Made by a program: the position numbers and the translations under genes | The notes under the pieces: generated by a model | Database searches by the model: none | Told to the model about the DNA's origin: nothing | Seen by the model: only the letters and a program-made list of their open reading frames with translations | Part shown: one piece after another, positions 1 to 5,099 of the stretch | How positions within the stretch are numbered: the stretch's first letter is position 1 | How the letters are laid out: every line of letters begins with the position of its first letter | Source of the DNA: Pseudomonadota bacterium | GTDB taxonomy: Bacteria > Pseudomonadota > Gammaproteobacteria > Burkholderiales > Burkholderiaceae_B | NCBI GenBank assembly: GCA_023437255.1 | Contig: JAEZGR010000082.1 | Coordinates: forward strand, 1-5,099 | Direction of reading: 5' to 3' | Length of the DNA: 5,099 nucleotides

Positions 1-485
1 AGGTAGGCCAGGAACACGCGGCCGGTGGCAGACCAAAGCAAAGACAGCACAGAACCCACACGTACGTTGAGCGTGACCGGCAGGCCCGGCTCTTCGAACC
101 GCACGATGGTGGGACCCTTGTTCCCCATGACAGCCATGAAGCAGGTCATCTCAAGATCTTGCCGCAGACGGGTGAGAGCGGGTTCCGCGATGCGCAGCGG
201 GTCGGCGAGACGCATGGCCACCAGTCCGATTTGAATGGCTTCTGCCCCAAGAAAATACTGCAGGGAAATCGGGTCCTGATCGACCAGCCCTTCCTCCATC
301 ATGCTGATGAGGTAGCGGTGCACCTTGGCCGGGTTCTCATCGACATGTCGCGCGAGCACGGTCAGGCTGGCGCGGCCCCCCAACCGGGCCAGCGCCTTGA
401 GCAGCACCATTCCGGTTGTGGCTGCCTGAACTCGCTGGCGCCGGTCGCGCTCGGGGAGGGGCGTTTCCTTGGTTGCAGAGGTCAT
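1..485 (-). CDS. IclR-family transcriptional regulator, N-terminal part (runs off left edge)
   Basis: Reading the minus strand from the ATG at 485-483 gives 161 residues with no stop before the window ends. Residues about 22-75 (MVLLKALARLGGRASLTVLARHV..., then KVHRYLISMMEEGLV) have the pattern of the IclR winged helix-turn-helix, with the recognition helix near AKVHRYLISM. From about residue 90 (GLVAMRLADPLRIAEPALTRL) the effector-binding domain begins; LWSATGRVFLAY at 150-161 fits its conserved entry segment. IclR proteins are about 240-280 residues long, so roughly the C-terminal 100 are missing. The start is chosen because the frame upstream has no ATG, GTG or TTG before a stop at 530-528; its ribosome site is weak. 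The gene is divergent from the P450 at 621, the usual arrangement of an IclR regulator and its target, so it probably controls that gene and itself. The effector is unknown. Confidence 0.9.
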   Translation of the reverse strand, partial: MTSATKETPLPERDRRQRVQAATTGMVLLKALARLGGRASLTVLARHVDENPAKVHRYLISMMEEGLVDQDPISLQYFLGAEAIQIGLVAMRLADPLRIAEPALTRLRQDLEMTCFMAVMGNKGPTIVRFEEPGLPVTLNVRVGSVLSLLWSATGRVFLAY

Positions 486-517
486 TGAGGCATCAGAGGG
501 TCCGTAACGAATGCCGA

Positions 518-547
518 AGTATATCGTTCAGGGTTTTCCTCATCCAA
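518..547 (-). promoter_or_regulatory. Candidate sigma-70-type promoter of the IclR-family gene
   Basis: On the minus strand TATACT (523-518, five of six consensus bases) lies 18 bp downstream of TTGGAT (547-542, three of six). Transcription would start near 511, leaving a leader of about 26 nt before the ATG at 485. The -35 element is poor, and the half-site cluster 552-579 sits immediately upstream of it. This is a pattern match only. Confidence 0.35.
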
Positions 548-551
548 GAAA

Positions 552-579
552 TTACGCAATGCGTGTTAGAGTTACGCAA
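552..579. promoter_or_regulatory. Putative IclR-type operator: three ACGCA half-sites
   Basis: The octamer TTACGCAA occurs twice in the same orientation, at 552-559 and 572-579, exactly 20 bp apart (about two helical turns). The first copy also forms a perfect short palindrome ACGCA-A-TGCGT (554-564). This gives three half-sites: direct (554-558), inverted (560-564) and direct (574-578). From memory, PobR and PcaU of the IclR family bind a palindrome plus a third repeat about 10 bp away, and the spacing here (9 bp between second and third cores) resembles that. The site lies in the divergent region between the regulator and the P450 gene. Binding is inferred. Confidence 0.5.
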
Positions 580-591
580 ATGTGAACTTTT

Positions 592-609
592 GCTTGATCG
601 ACGTCAAGC
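592..609. repeat. Inverted repeat in the leader of the P450 gene
   Basis: GCTTGA (592-597) and TCAAGC (604-609) form a 6-bp inverted repeat with a 6-nt spacer. It ends 11 nt before the P450 ATG at 621 and lies just upstream of the weak ribosome site GGAAA (612-616). It could be a second protein-binding site or a small leader hairpin. Arms of this length can arise by chance. Confidence 0.35.
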
Positions 610-620
610 TTGGAAATGTC

Positions 621-2963
621 ATGAGTACCCTCGCTTCCCAATGCCCCGTATCCCACCATGCAGCCCCGGCCGCAGGCGGTTGTCCGCTCGGCCGGCAGGC
701 CGACGAGTTTGATCCGTTTCAGGACGCCTATATGGCTGATCCGGCTGAATTCGTGCGCTGGGCGCGCGAGGAGCAGCCGGTCTTTTACAGCCCCAAGCTC
801 GACTACTGGGTGGTGACGCGTTATCAGGCGATCAAAGACATCTTCCGCGACCCCATCACCTTCAGCCCCTCCAACGTACTGGAGCCCGTGGGTACGCCCC
901 CCGCGGAAGTCAAGCAGATCCTCGAGCAGTACGGTTACGCCATGAACCGTACGCTTGTGAACGAAGACGAGCCCATGCACATGGCGCGCCGCCGCGTGCT
1001 CATGGAGCCTTTCACGCCGGAGCACCTGCGCGAACACGAGCCCATGGTGCGTCGTCTGGTCACCGAGGCCATCGATCAGTTCATCGACACGGGTCGCATC
1101 GATCTTGTGCGGAATCTGTTGTGGGAAGTGCCGTTCACCGTGGCGCTGCACTTTCTGGGCATAGACGATGTCGCCGATCGCGAGACCATGAAGCGGTTTT
1201 CGATTGCGCATACGGTGAATGCCTTCGGCCGGCCCACGCCCGAGCAGCGTGTCGAGATCGCGCACACGGTGGGGCAGTTCTGGCAGTTCTCGGGCGAAGT
1301 GCTCGAGAAGATGCGCAAGACACCCGACGGCCCGGGCTGGATGCGTTATTCCATTCGCCAGCAGAAGCTGCACCCCGAAGTCGTCACCGATTCCTATCTG
1401 CACTCCATGATGATGGCCATCATCGTGGCGGCGCATGAATCCACTTCATTCGCTTCGGCCAATGCGATTAAGCTGCTGCTGGAGCATCCCGATGACTGGC
1501 GCGACCTGTGCGCGAACCCGGAACTGATTTCCCCTGCCGTGGAAGAATGTCTGCGTCACAGCGGTTCCATCGCTTCATGGCGCCGCCGCGCCACACGCGA
1601 CGTTGAGATCGAGGGCGTGAAAATTCCTGCCGGCGGGCGTCTGCTGCTGGTGGTGAACTCCGGCAACCACGATCATCGTCATTTCAGCGATCCAGACTTG
1701 TTCGATATCCGCCGCGACAACTCGGTTGATCATCTGACCTTCGGCTTCGGCGCACACCAGTGCCTGGGCAAGAACATCGGGCGCATGGAAATGCAGATCA
1801 TCGTCGGTGAACTCAGCCGCCGCCTCCCGCACATGAAGCTGGCGGAGCAGGAGTTCGAATACGTGCACAACCTCGCCTTCCGCGGCCCGCGCGCGCTGGT
1901 GGTGGAATGGGACCCTGCCCAGAACCCCGAGCGTCGCGACCCGGCGGTCCGTCAGTGGCAGCAGGAGGTCCGCCTGGGCGCGCCGCTCGCCAAGAACGTG
2001 ATCCGCAATCTTCAGGTCGAGAGCGTGCGTGAAGTGGCGCACGACACCGTGCTGCTGCGTCTCAAATCACAACACGGCTCTGCGCTTCCTCAGTGGACGC
2101 CGGGCGCACATATCGACATCGAATGTGGTTCGGGCGACCTGGCACGCCAATACTCGCTGTGCGGCGATCCGGCCGACCGCAGCGCCTGGGAGGTGGCGGT
2201 GCTGAAGGATCCGGCCAGCCGCGGCGGGTCCGCCTGGATTCATACACAGGTCAAGCCCGGCGCGGTCCTGCGCGTTCGCGGCCCCCGCAATCACTTCCGC
2301 CTGGATGAAACCCACGCGGGTCGCTATGTGTTCGTGGCGGGCGGCATCGGCATTACCCCCGTGATGACCATGGCGCGTCGGGCGCGTGAACTCGGGCTCG
2401 ATTACGAATTCCATTACAGCTGCCGTACCCGCGACTGGATGGCCTTTGCGGACGAACTGGCAGCCCTGCATGGTGACCGCCTGAATCTGCATATCAGCGA
2501 TGAAGGGCGCCGCAATGACTTTGCGGCGCTGGCCGGCCGCTTCGTGGGTACGCCCGTTCAAATCTATGCCTGCGGCCCGTCGCGCATGCTCGACGCCCTG
2601 CAAGCTGCGGTGAACGAGGCCGGACTGGCAGATGATGCGTTGCATGTCGAGCACTTCAGCAATGATCGGCCCAAGCTCGACCCCAGCAAGGAACAACCCT
2701 TTGAAGTTGAGCTTCGCAATTCCGGCCTGACGCTCACCGTAAGCAACGAGGCCACCCTGCTCGATACGCTGCGCGCCAAGAATATCGACGTGCAGAGCGA
2801 CTGCGAGGAAGGACTTTGTGGCATTTGCGAAGTGCCGGTTGTGTCAGGTGATGTGGATCACCGTGACAGCATTCTGAGCCCCGCCGAGCGTAGGGAAAAC
2901 AAGCGCATGATGGCGTGCTGTTCGCGCGCCAGGGCGGGCGGCAAGGTGGTGCTCGACCTGTAA
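621..2963 (+). CDS. Self-sufficient cytochrome P450, CYP116B type (P450-FMN reductase-ferredoxin fusion)
   Basis: This 780-residue cytoplasmic monooxygenase carries its whole electron chain: NAD(P)H to FMN to [2Fe-2S] to heme. The heme domain is residues ~1-430, with I-helix VAAHESTS (269-276), ExxR at E309-R312, and heme loop FGFGAHQC with ligand Cys381. A linker (~433-458) leads to a phthalate-dioxygenase-reductase module: FMN motif RQYSL (509-513), SRGGS (533-537), GPRNHF (554-559), nucleotide motif GGIGITP (574-580) and YACGP (649-653). The C-terminal plant-type ferredoxin has Cys728, Cys733, Cys736 and probably Cys766. Order, length and motifs match CYP116B enzymes such as P450RhF (recalled, not searched). 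The ATG at 621 is preferred over an in-frame ATG at 582 because it has GGAAA at 612-616 and the earlier one lies beside the operator with no ribosome site. The usual I-helix Thr is Ser274. Known relatives hydroxylate or dealkylate aromatic and thiocarbamate compounds; this substrate is unknown. It is probably controlled by the divergent IclR protein. Confidence 0.95.
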   Translation: MSTLASQCPVSHHAAPAAGGCPLGRQADEFDPFQDAYMADPAEFVRWAREEQPVFYSPKLDYWVVTRYQAIKDIFRDPITFSPSNVLEPVGTPPAEVKQILEQYGYAMNRTLVNEDEPMHMARRRVLMEPFTPEHLREHEPMVRRLVTEAIDQFIDTGRIDLVRNLLWEVPFTVALHFLGIDDVADRETMKRFSIAHTVNAFGRPTPEQRVEIAHTVGQFWQFSGEVLEKMRKTPDGPGWMRYSIRQQKLHPEVVTDSYLHSMMMAIIVAAHESTSFASANAIKLLLEHPDDWRDLCANPELISPAVEECLRHSGSIASWRRRATRDVEIEGVKIPAGGRLLLVVNSGNHDHRHFSDPDLFDIRRDNSVDHLTFGFGAHQCLGKNIGRMEMQIIVGELSRRLPHMKLAEQEFEYVHNLAFRGPRALVVEWDPAQNPERRDPAVRQWQQEVRLGAPLAKNVIRNLQVESVREVAHDTVLLRLKSQHGSALPQWTPGAHIDIECGSGDLARQYSLCGDPADRSAWEVAVLKDPASRGGSAWIHTQVKPGAVLRVRGPRNHFRLDETHAGRYVFVAGGIGITPVMTMARRARELGLDYEFHYSCRTRDWMAFADELAALHGDRLNLHISDEGRRNDFAALAGRFVGTPVQIYACGPSRMLDALQAAVNEAGLADDALHVEHFSNDRPKLDPSKEQPFEVELRNSGLTLTVSNEATLLDTLRAKNIDVQSDCEEGLCGICEVPVVSGDVDHRDSILSPAERRENKRMMACCSRARAGGKVVLDL

Positions 2964-3007
2964 GAAGGCTTGCAGGTTCTTTGAGCGCTTTAGTCGCCGA
3001 GAAGGAG

Positions 3008-3027
3008 GAGGGCCCTCAGGGGCCCTC
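3008..3027. terminator. GC-rich hairpin between the convergent P450 and SpeE-like genes
   Basis: GAGGGCCC (3008-3015) pairs perfectly with GGGCCCTC (3020-3027) around a four-base loop. The hairpin follows the P450 stop by about 45 nt and, read on the minus strand, carries the TGA stop of the SpeE-like gene in its loop. It is placed where a shared bidirectional terminator would be expected, but neither side has a T tract, so it is not a standard intrinsic terminator. It may block convergent transcription or stabilise the 3' ends. Confidence 0.45.
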
Positions 3028-3747
3028 TGTCCCCAGACTCATGAATTTGTACAGGCCGCTCACCCACGAGGCGGCGGGCAAGCCCAGCGCTTCAGCGATC
3101 TGGTCGGCGCGCTCATACAGATCTTCGAAGTCGATCGACGGCGCGCGTTTGAATGCGATCGCCACGATGTTGCCGTCGTGGACTTCCGGCAGCCAGGCCA
3201 CCGCTTCGAACGCCGTTTCCATCATGCGGATGTGTTCCAGGTGTTCTGGCCAATCGCAATATAGATTGACGGTCATGAGGCCGTCGGGCGTCAGGCAGCG
3301 GGCGCAGGCTGCGTAGAAAGCCTCGGAGCTCAGCGCAGGGCTGCGCGCGCGGGCGTCGTACAGGTCTATCTGCAACACGTCGATGCTGCGCCGGCGAGCC
3401 GGGTTGGCCACATATTCACCTGCATCCATGCACAGCACGGTGAGCCGATCGTCGTCGGCTGGCAGGGCAAATGATTCGCGACACGTATCGATGACCTCTT
3501 GCTCGCGCTCGACAGCAGTGACGCGCGCCGGCGCAAGGTAATGATGGCGGTACTTCGTGAGAGAGGCGGCACCCAAGCCCAACTGCACGATATGCCCGGC
3601 CTGCCGTTGAAACAGCAGCCACGACATCATCTGCTGAACGTATTCCAGTTCAATTTCGTAGGGTTTCGCCAGGCGCATTACGCCTTGAACGGCGGGCGTA
3701 CCAAAATGCAGGCTGCGCAGCCCGTTGCCTTCCAGTATGGTGATCAT
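3016..3747 (-). CDS. Spermidine-synthase-like (SpeE-fold) protein
   Basis: The 243-residue product has a short N-terminal beta region (MITILEGNGLRSLHFGTPAVQGVM) followed by a Rossmann methyltransferase-like fold. Visible elements are the nucleotide loop VQLGLGAASLTK (54-65), the acidic end of strand 2 VERE (79-82), MDAGEYV (107-113), and IDLYD (127-131), whose D128-x-x-D131 spacing matches the catalytic Asp pair of aminopropyltransferases. Classical spermidine synthases have GGGDG in the nucleotide loop; here it is GLGAA, and the YHE motif is replaced by EYVQQM. No speD is adjacent. It is therefore safer to call it a spermidine-synthase-family protein than SpeE; it may act on another amine or be a methyltransferase. 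The ATG at 3747 is chosen over an in-frame GTG at 3801; neither has a clear ribosome site, and the later start leaves 73 nt to the divergent nudC. It converges on the P450 gene. Confidence 0.75.
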   Translation of the reverse strand: MITILEGNGLRSLHFGTPAVQGVMRLAKPYEIELEYVQQMMSWLLFQRQAGHIVQLGLGAASLTKYRHHYLAPARVTAVEREQEVIDTCRESFALPADDDRLTVLCMDAGEYVANPARRRSIDVLQIDLYDARARSPALSSEAFYAACARCLTPDGLMTVNLYCDWPEHLEHIRMMETAFEAVAWLPEVHDGNIVAIAFKRAPSIDFEDLYERADQIAEALGLPAASWVSGLYKFMSLGTEGP

Positions 3748-3786
3748 CGCGGAATTGTCGCATGTGCGGGCCGGCAGCTCTGGCGG

Positions 3787-3792
3787 TATGAT
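3787..3792 (+). promoter_or_regulatory. Candidate -10 element for nudC
   Basis: TATGAT matches five of six bases of the sigma-70 -10 consensus. Transcription would start near 3799, about 22 nt before the proposed GTG start of nudC. No convincing -35 is seen at the right distance. If real, it rules out the in-frame ATG codons at 3788 and 3791, which lie inside it. Confidence 0.3.
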
Positions 3793-3820
3793 GCATCGCA
3801 CTCAAGAATCCGGAGACAAC

Positions 3821-4576
3821 GTGCATTTCATTTTTCGAGGCAATGAGCTGCTTCTGCGCGATGACGGCGCAGGCATCCCGCAAGACGATGTATTGAATGC
3901 AATCGGTCTTGCCCCCGATGCCATGCAGCCTGTGTGGCTGACGCCGCAATGCGAACATGGCTGTGTGCACGTGGCACCAGAGGTCGAAGCGCCGCCCGGC
4001 TACGCATTTCACAAACTACGTGCGGTGCTGGCGGGGCTGGGCGCACACGGCAGTCTGGCTAGCCGCGCCTTTCAGGTGTCCGAATGGGTGCGAACCCATC
4101 GGTATTGCGGCGTGTGCGCCACCCCCATGCGTCAGTCTCAGTCCGAGCTGTGCTTTCATTGCCCGTCTTGTGGTTTTGCAGCCTACCCGCGCGTGTCGCC
4201 GGCGATGATGGTGCTGATCAAGCGCAAGAACGAAGTTCTGCTCGCGCGCCACGCCACCTATGCCACGGCGCGCTATACGGCGCTGGCGGGTTTTGTCGAG
4301 GCGGGCGAGAACATCGAAGAAGCCATTCATCGCGAAGTACGTGAAGAGGTTGGTCTGGAGGTGACCGATCTGCGCTACTTTGGCAGCCAGTCGTGGCCCT
4401 TTCCTCATTCACTCATGATTGCCTACACCGCCGAATATGCGGGTGGCGAACTGCGACTTCAGCAGGATGAGCTCGACGACGCAGGCTGGTTCGGCCCGGG
4501 CGACCCGCTGCCCGACATTCCCTCGGAAGAGTCGATTGCCGGTCGGCTGATTCGTGCCAATCTCCCCGGTGACTGA
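3821..4576 (+). CDS. nudC: NudC: NAD(H) pyrophosphatase / RNA deNADding Nudix hydrolase
   Basis: The 251-residue product cleaves the pyrophosphate of NADH/NAD+ to give NMN(H) and AMP, and NudC also removes NAD caps from RNA. Three signatures identify it. A zinc ribbon has Cys96/Cys99 and Cys114/Cys117 (YCGVC ... HCPSC). A complete Nudix box at 157-179 fits G-x5-E-x7-REVxEEVGL, with metal-binding Glu172, Glu175 and Glu176. The NudC-specific SQSWPFPHSL at 189-198 follows (usually SQPWPFPxS). The length is close to the 257 residues of E. coli NudC. The GTG at 3821 is chosen because GGAG (3812-3815) sits 5 nt before it and the protein then begins MHFIFRGNELLL, a normal start for the N-terminal domain. 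In-frame ATGs at 3725, 3788 and 3791 would add odd residues, and the first would overlap the divergent SpeE-like gene. The N-terminal domain is poorly conserved, as usual. Confidence 0.93.
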   Translation: MHFIFRGNELLLRDDGAGIPQDDVLNAIGLAPDAMQPVWLTPQCEHGCVHVAPEVEAPPGYAFHKLRAVLAGLGAHGSLASRAFQVSEWVRTHRYCGVCATPMRQSQSELCFHCPSCGFAAYPRVSPAMMVLIKRKNEVLLARHATYATARYTALAGFVEAGENIEEAIHREVREEVGLEVTDLRYFGSQSWPFPHSLMIAYTAEYAGGELRLQQDELDDAGWFGPGDPLPDIPSEESIAGRLIRANLPGD

Positions 4577-4636
4577 CGCGGGGTAGCCCACCATGCCAGC
4601 GGCAATGTTGACCGCTACTGTTTGAAAACGGGACAT
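4409..4636 (-). CDS. Doubtful small ORF (75 residues) with an excellent ribosome binding site
   Basis: The ORF starts at the ATG 4636-4634, beginning MSRFQTVAVNIAAGMVGYPAS. AAGGAG (4648-4643) lies 6 nt upstream, the best ribosome site in the window. Only the first 20 or so codons lie in the spacer; the rest is antisense to the last 168 bases of nudC and reads like a shadow frame. I do not recognise the protein. The first residues are moderately hydrophobic and could be the start of an exported or membrane protein. It may be a genuine small gene, the surviving 5' end of a gene whose remainder was deleted next to nudC, or chance. The 32-bp palindrome at 4647-4678 overlaps its presumed promoter and ribosome site, which argues that the control region at least is or was functional. 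Confidence 0.3.
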   Translation of the reverse strand: MSRFQTVAVNIAAGMVGYPASVTGEIGTNQPTGNRLFRGNVGQRVARAEPACVVELILLKSQFATRIFGGVGNHE

Positions 4637-4646
4637 GATTCACTCC

Positions 4647-4678
4647 TTGGATCTTGAGAGAATTCTAGGAAGATCCAA
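4647..4678. promoter_or_regulatory. 32-bp interrupted palindrome, likely operator
   Basis: TTGGATCTT (4647-4655) and AAGATCCAA (4670-4678) are perfect 9-bp inverted arms. The spacer contains a second perfect palindrome, AGAATTCT (4659-4666), with exactly the same centre, so 26 of 32 bases obey the dyad; only three base pairs (4656-4658 against 4667-4669) do not. On the minus strand the centre contains TAGAAT (4667-4662), a five-of-six -10 element for the small ORF at 4636, and the left arm overlaps the first bases of its ribosome site. A dimeric repressor bound here would block that promoter; in RNA the arms could instead fold and hide the ribosome site. The -35 (TTTATT) is weak. Confidence 0.5.
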
Positions 4679-4702
4679 TCAATAAATAAAATTGATTTTT
4701 TT
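4677..4702 (+). terminator. Weak AT-rich hairpin with T tract, possible nudC terminator
   Basis: AATCAAT (4677-4683) pairs with ATTGATT (4691-4697) around a 7-nt loop, and a run of T continues to 4702. The shape is that of an intrinsic terminator on the plus strand, about 100 nt past the nudC stop. The stem has only one G-C pair, so it would be weak, and it shares two bases with the palindrome to its left. Confidence 0.35.
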
Positions 4703-4755
4703 GAGCGAATAGATAGTTTTTGGCGATGAAGAGATGCGGCGGTCGCGGAAAGGAA

Positions 4756-4789
4756 CAAGGGCTTACAGCGAGATCACTGTAAGCCCTTG
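4756..4789 (-). terminator. Terminator hairpin downstream of tRNA-Pro
   Basis: CAAGGGCTTACAG (4756-4768) and CTGTAAGCCCTTG (4777-4789) form a perfect 13-bp stem with an 8-nt loop. It begins 9 nt beyond the encoded CCA of the minus-strand tRNA. On that strand it is followed by TTCCTTTCC, which is T-rich rather than a pure T tract. Position and stem strength support a role as transcription terminator or 3' processing stop for the tRNA transcript. Confidence 0.7.
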
Positions 4790-4797
4790 AGAATCGG

Positions 4798-4874
<77 letters not shown>

Positions 4875-4885
4875 ACAAGCGCGTA

Positions 4886-4913
4886 ACTATACCACAGCCG
4901 AAAGGCACGTCAG
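4886..4913 (-). promoter_or_regulatory. Promoter of tRNA-Pro
   Basis: On the minus strand CTGACG (4913-4908, four of six) and TATAGT (4891-4886, five of six) are separated by 16 bp. Transcription would start near 4879, about 5 nt before the mature tRNA. The following discriminator, TACGCGC, is G/C-rich, as in stable-RNA promoters under stringent control. The -35 contains the TGA stop codon of the upstream HlyC/CorC-type gene. Confidence 0.6.
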
Positions 4914-5099
4914 GCGGCCGCGGACGATGATTCCAATTCGGAGGTGTCTGCGCGCTCGACAAACACCTTCGCGATGCGTCGCCCCTCGAGTTGCAGCACG
5001 CGGAAGCACAGTTCGTACTGGCCATGACGCATGGTGAAGGTCTCGCCCACTCCGGGCAGCCTGCCCAGTTGCTGCAGCAGGAAGCCCGCCACCGTACTG
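4910..5099 (-). CDS. HlyC/CorC (CNNM-like) family protein, C-terminal fragment (runs off right edge)
   Basis: The frame is open from the window edge to the TGA at 4912-4910 and gives 62 residues starting STVAGFLLQQLGRLPGVGETF. The pattern TVAGF-L-QLGRLP-VGE, then F-V-Q-EGRRIAKVFVER, is that of the CorC_HlyC domain that ends bacterial DUF21/CBS-domain proteins (the hemolysin/CorC family related to CNNM magnesium transporters). The membrane DUF21 and CBS parts would lie beyond the window, so whether this is the long membrane form or the short soluble CorC form cannot be told. A GTG at 5092 is internal, not the start, because conserved residues precede it. The gene ends 35 nt before the tRNA-Pro on the same strand; the tail after VERAD is low-complexity Ser/Ala. 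Confidence 0.85.
   Translation of the reverse strand, partial: STVAGFLLQQLGRLPGVGETFTMRHGQYELCFRVLQLEGRRIAKVFVERADTSELESSSAAA

Noticed and set aside
25..488. Plus-strand open frames opposite the IclR gene
   Set aside because: The minus strand encodes a clear winged helix-turn-helix and effector domain; the plus frames overlap each other and resemble nothing.
582..620. Earlier in-frame ATG at 582 as the P450 start
   Set aside because: It has no ribosome site and abuts the putative operator; the ATG at 621 has GGAAA upstream and gives a normal CYP116B N-terminus.
552..1436. Long 294-residue minus-strand open frame opposite the P450 gene
   Set aside because: It is antisense to a fully supported P450 heme domain, is His/Arg/Gly-rich without a recognisable domain, and reflects GC-rich codon structure.
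2067..2696. 209-residue minus-strand open frame opposite the reductase domain
   Set aside because: It overlaps the conserved FMN/NAD motifs of the P450 on the other strand and shows no domain of its own.
3725..3820. Longer N-terminus of NudC from ATG 3725, 3788 or 3791
   Set aside because: The 3725 start overlaps the SpeE-like gene, the other two lie in a -10-like element, and only the GTG at 3821 has a well-spaced GGAG.
3499..3846. Plus-strand open frame of 115 residues opposite the SpeE-like gene
   Set aside because: It is antisense to the Rossmann fold and lacks recognisable features.
4413..4643. Alternative minus-strand frame starting at GTG 4643
   Set aside because: It starts too close to the AAGGAG site, which fits the ATG at 4636 much better; the rest is antisense to nudC.

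Overview
The window reads as chromosomal DNA of a GC-rich proteobacterium. Codon use, CCA-encoded tRNA, and the combination of an HlyC/CorC-type gene, a tRNA-Pro, nudC and an SpeE-like gene suggest a betaproteobacterium, perhaps Burkholderiales. The taxonomic call is inference; no marker gene here proves it.

Layout, left to right. (1) 1-485, minus strand: N-terminal 161 residues of an IclR-family transcriptional regulator, running off the left edge. (2) 486-620: divergent control region with three ACGCA-type half-sites, a second inverted repeat, and a plausible promoter for the regulator. (3) 621-2963, plus strand: a complete 780-residue self-sufficient cytochrome P450 of the CYP116B type, with heme domain, FMN/NAD(P)H reductase and C-terminal [2Fe-2S] ferredoxin in one chain. 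(4) 3016-3747, minus strand, convergent with the P450: a spermidine-synthase-like (SpeE-fold) protein. (5) 3821-4573 plus stop, plus strand, divergent from it: NudC, the zinc-ribbon Nudix NAD(H) pyrophosphatase / RNA deNADding enzyme, probably starting at GTG. (6) 4577-4797: a short, partly AT-rich spacer. It holds a 32-bp interrupted palindrome, a near-ideal ribosome binding site and a small minus-strand ORF of doubtful status that runs into the 3' end of nudC. (7) 4757-4874, minus strand: tRNA-Pro(UGG) with its terminator hairpin and a good sigma-70-type promoter. (8) 4910-5099, minus strand: C-terminal 62 residues of an HlyC/CorC (CNNM-like) family protein.

The regulator and P450 form a likely functional unit: the IclR protein probably senses a small molecule, perhaps the P450 substrate or a metabolite of it, and controls the divergent P450 gene from the 552-609 sites. 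The substrate cannot be read from the sequence. The remaining genes look like ordinary chromosomal background. The most interesting points are the CYP116B enzyme with Ser in place of the usual I-helix Thr, the three-half-site operator, and the orphan operator/RBS/short ORF module between nudC and the tRNA.
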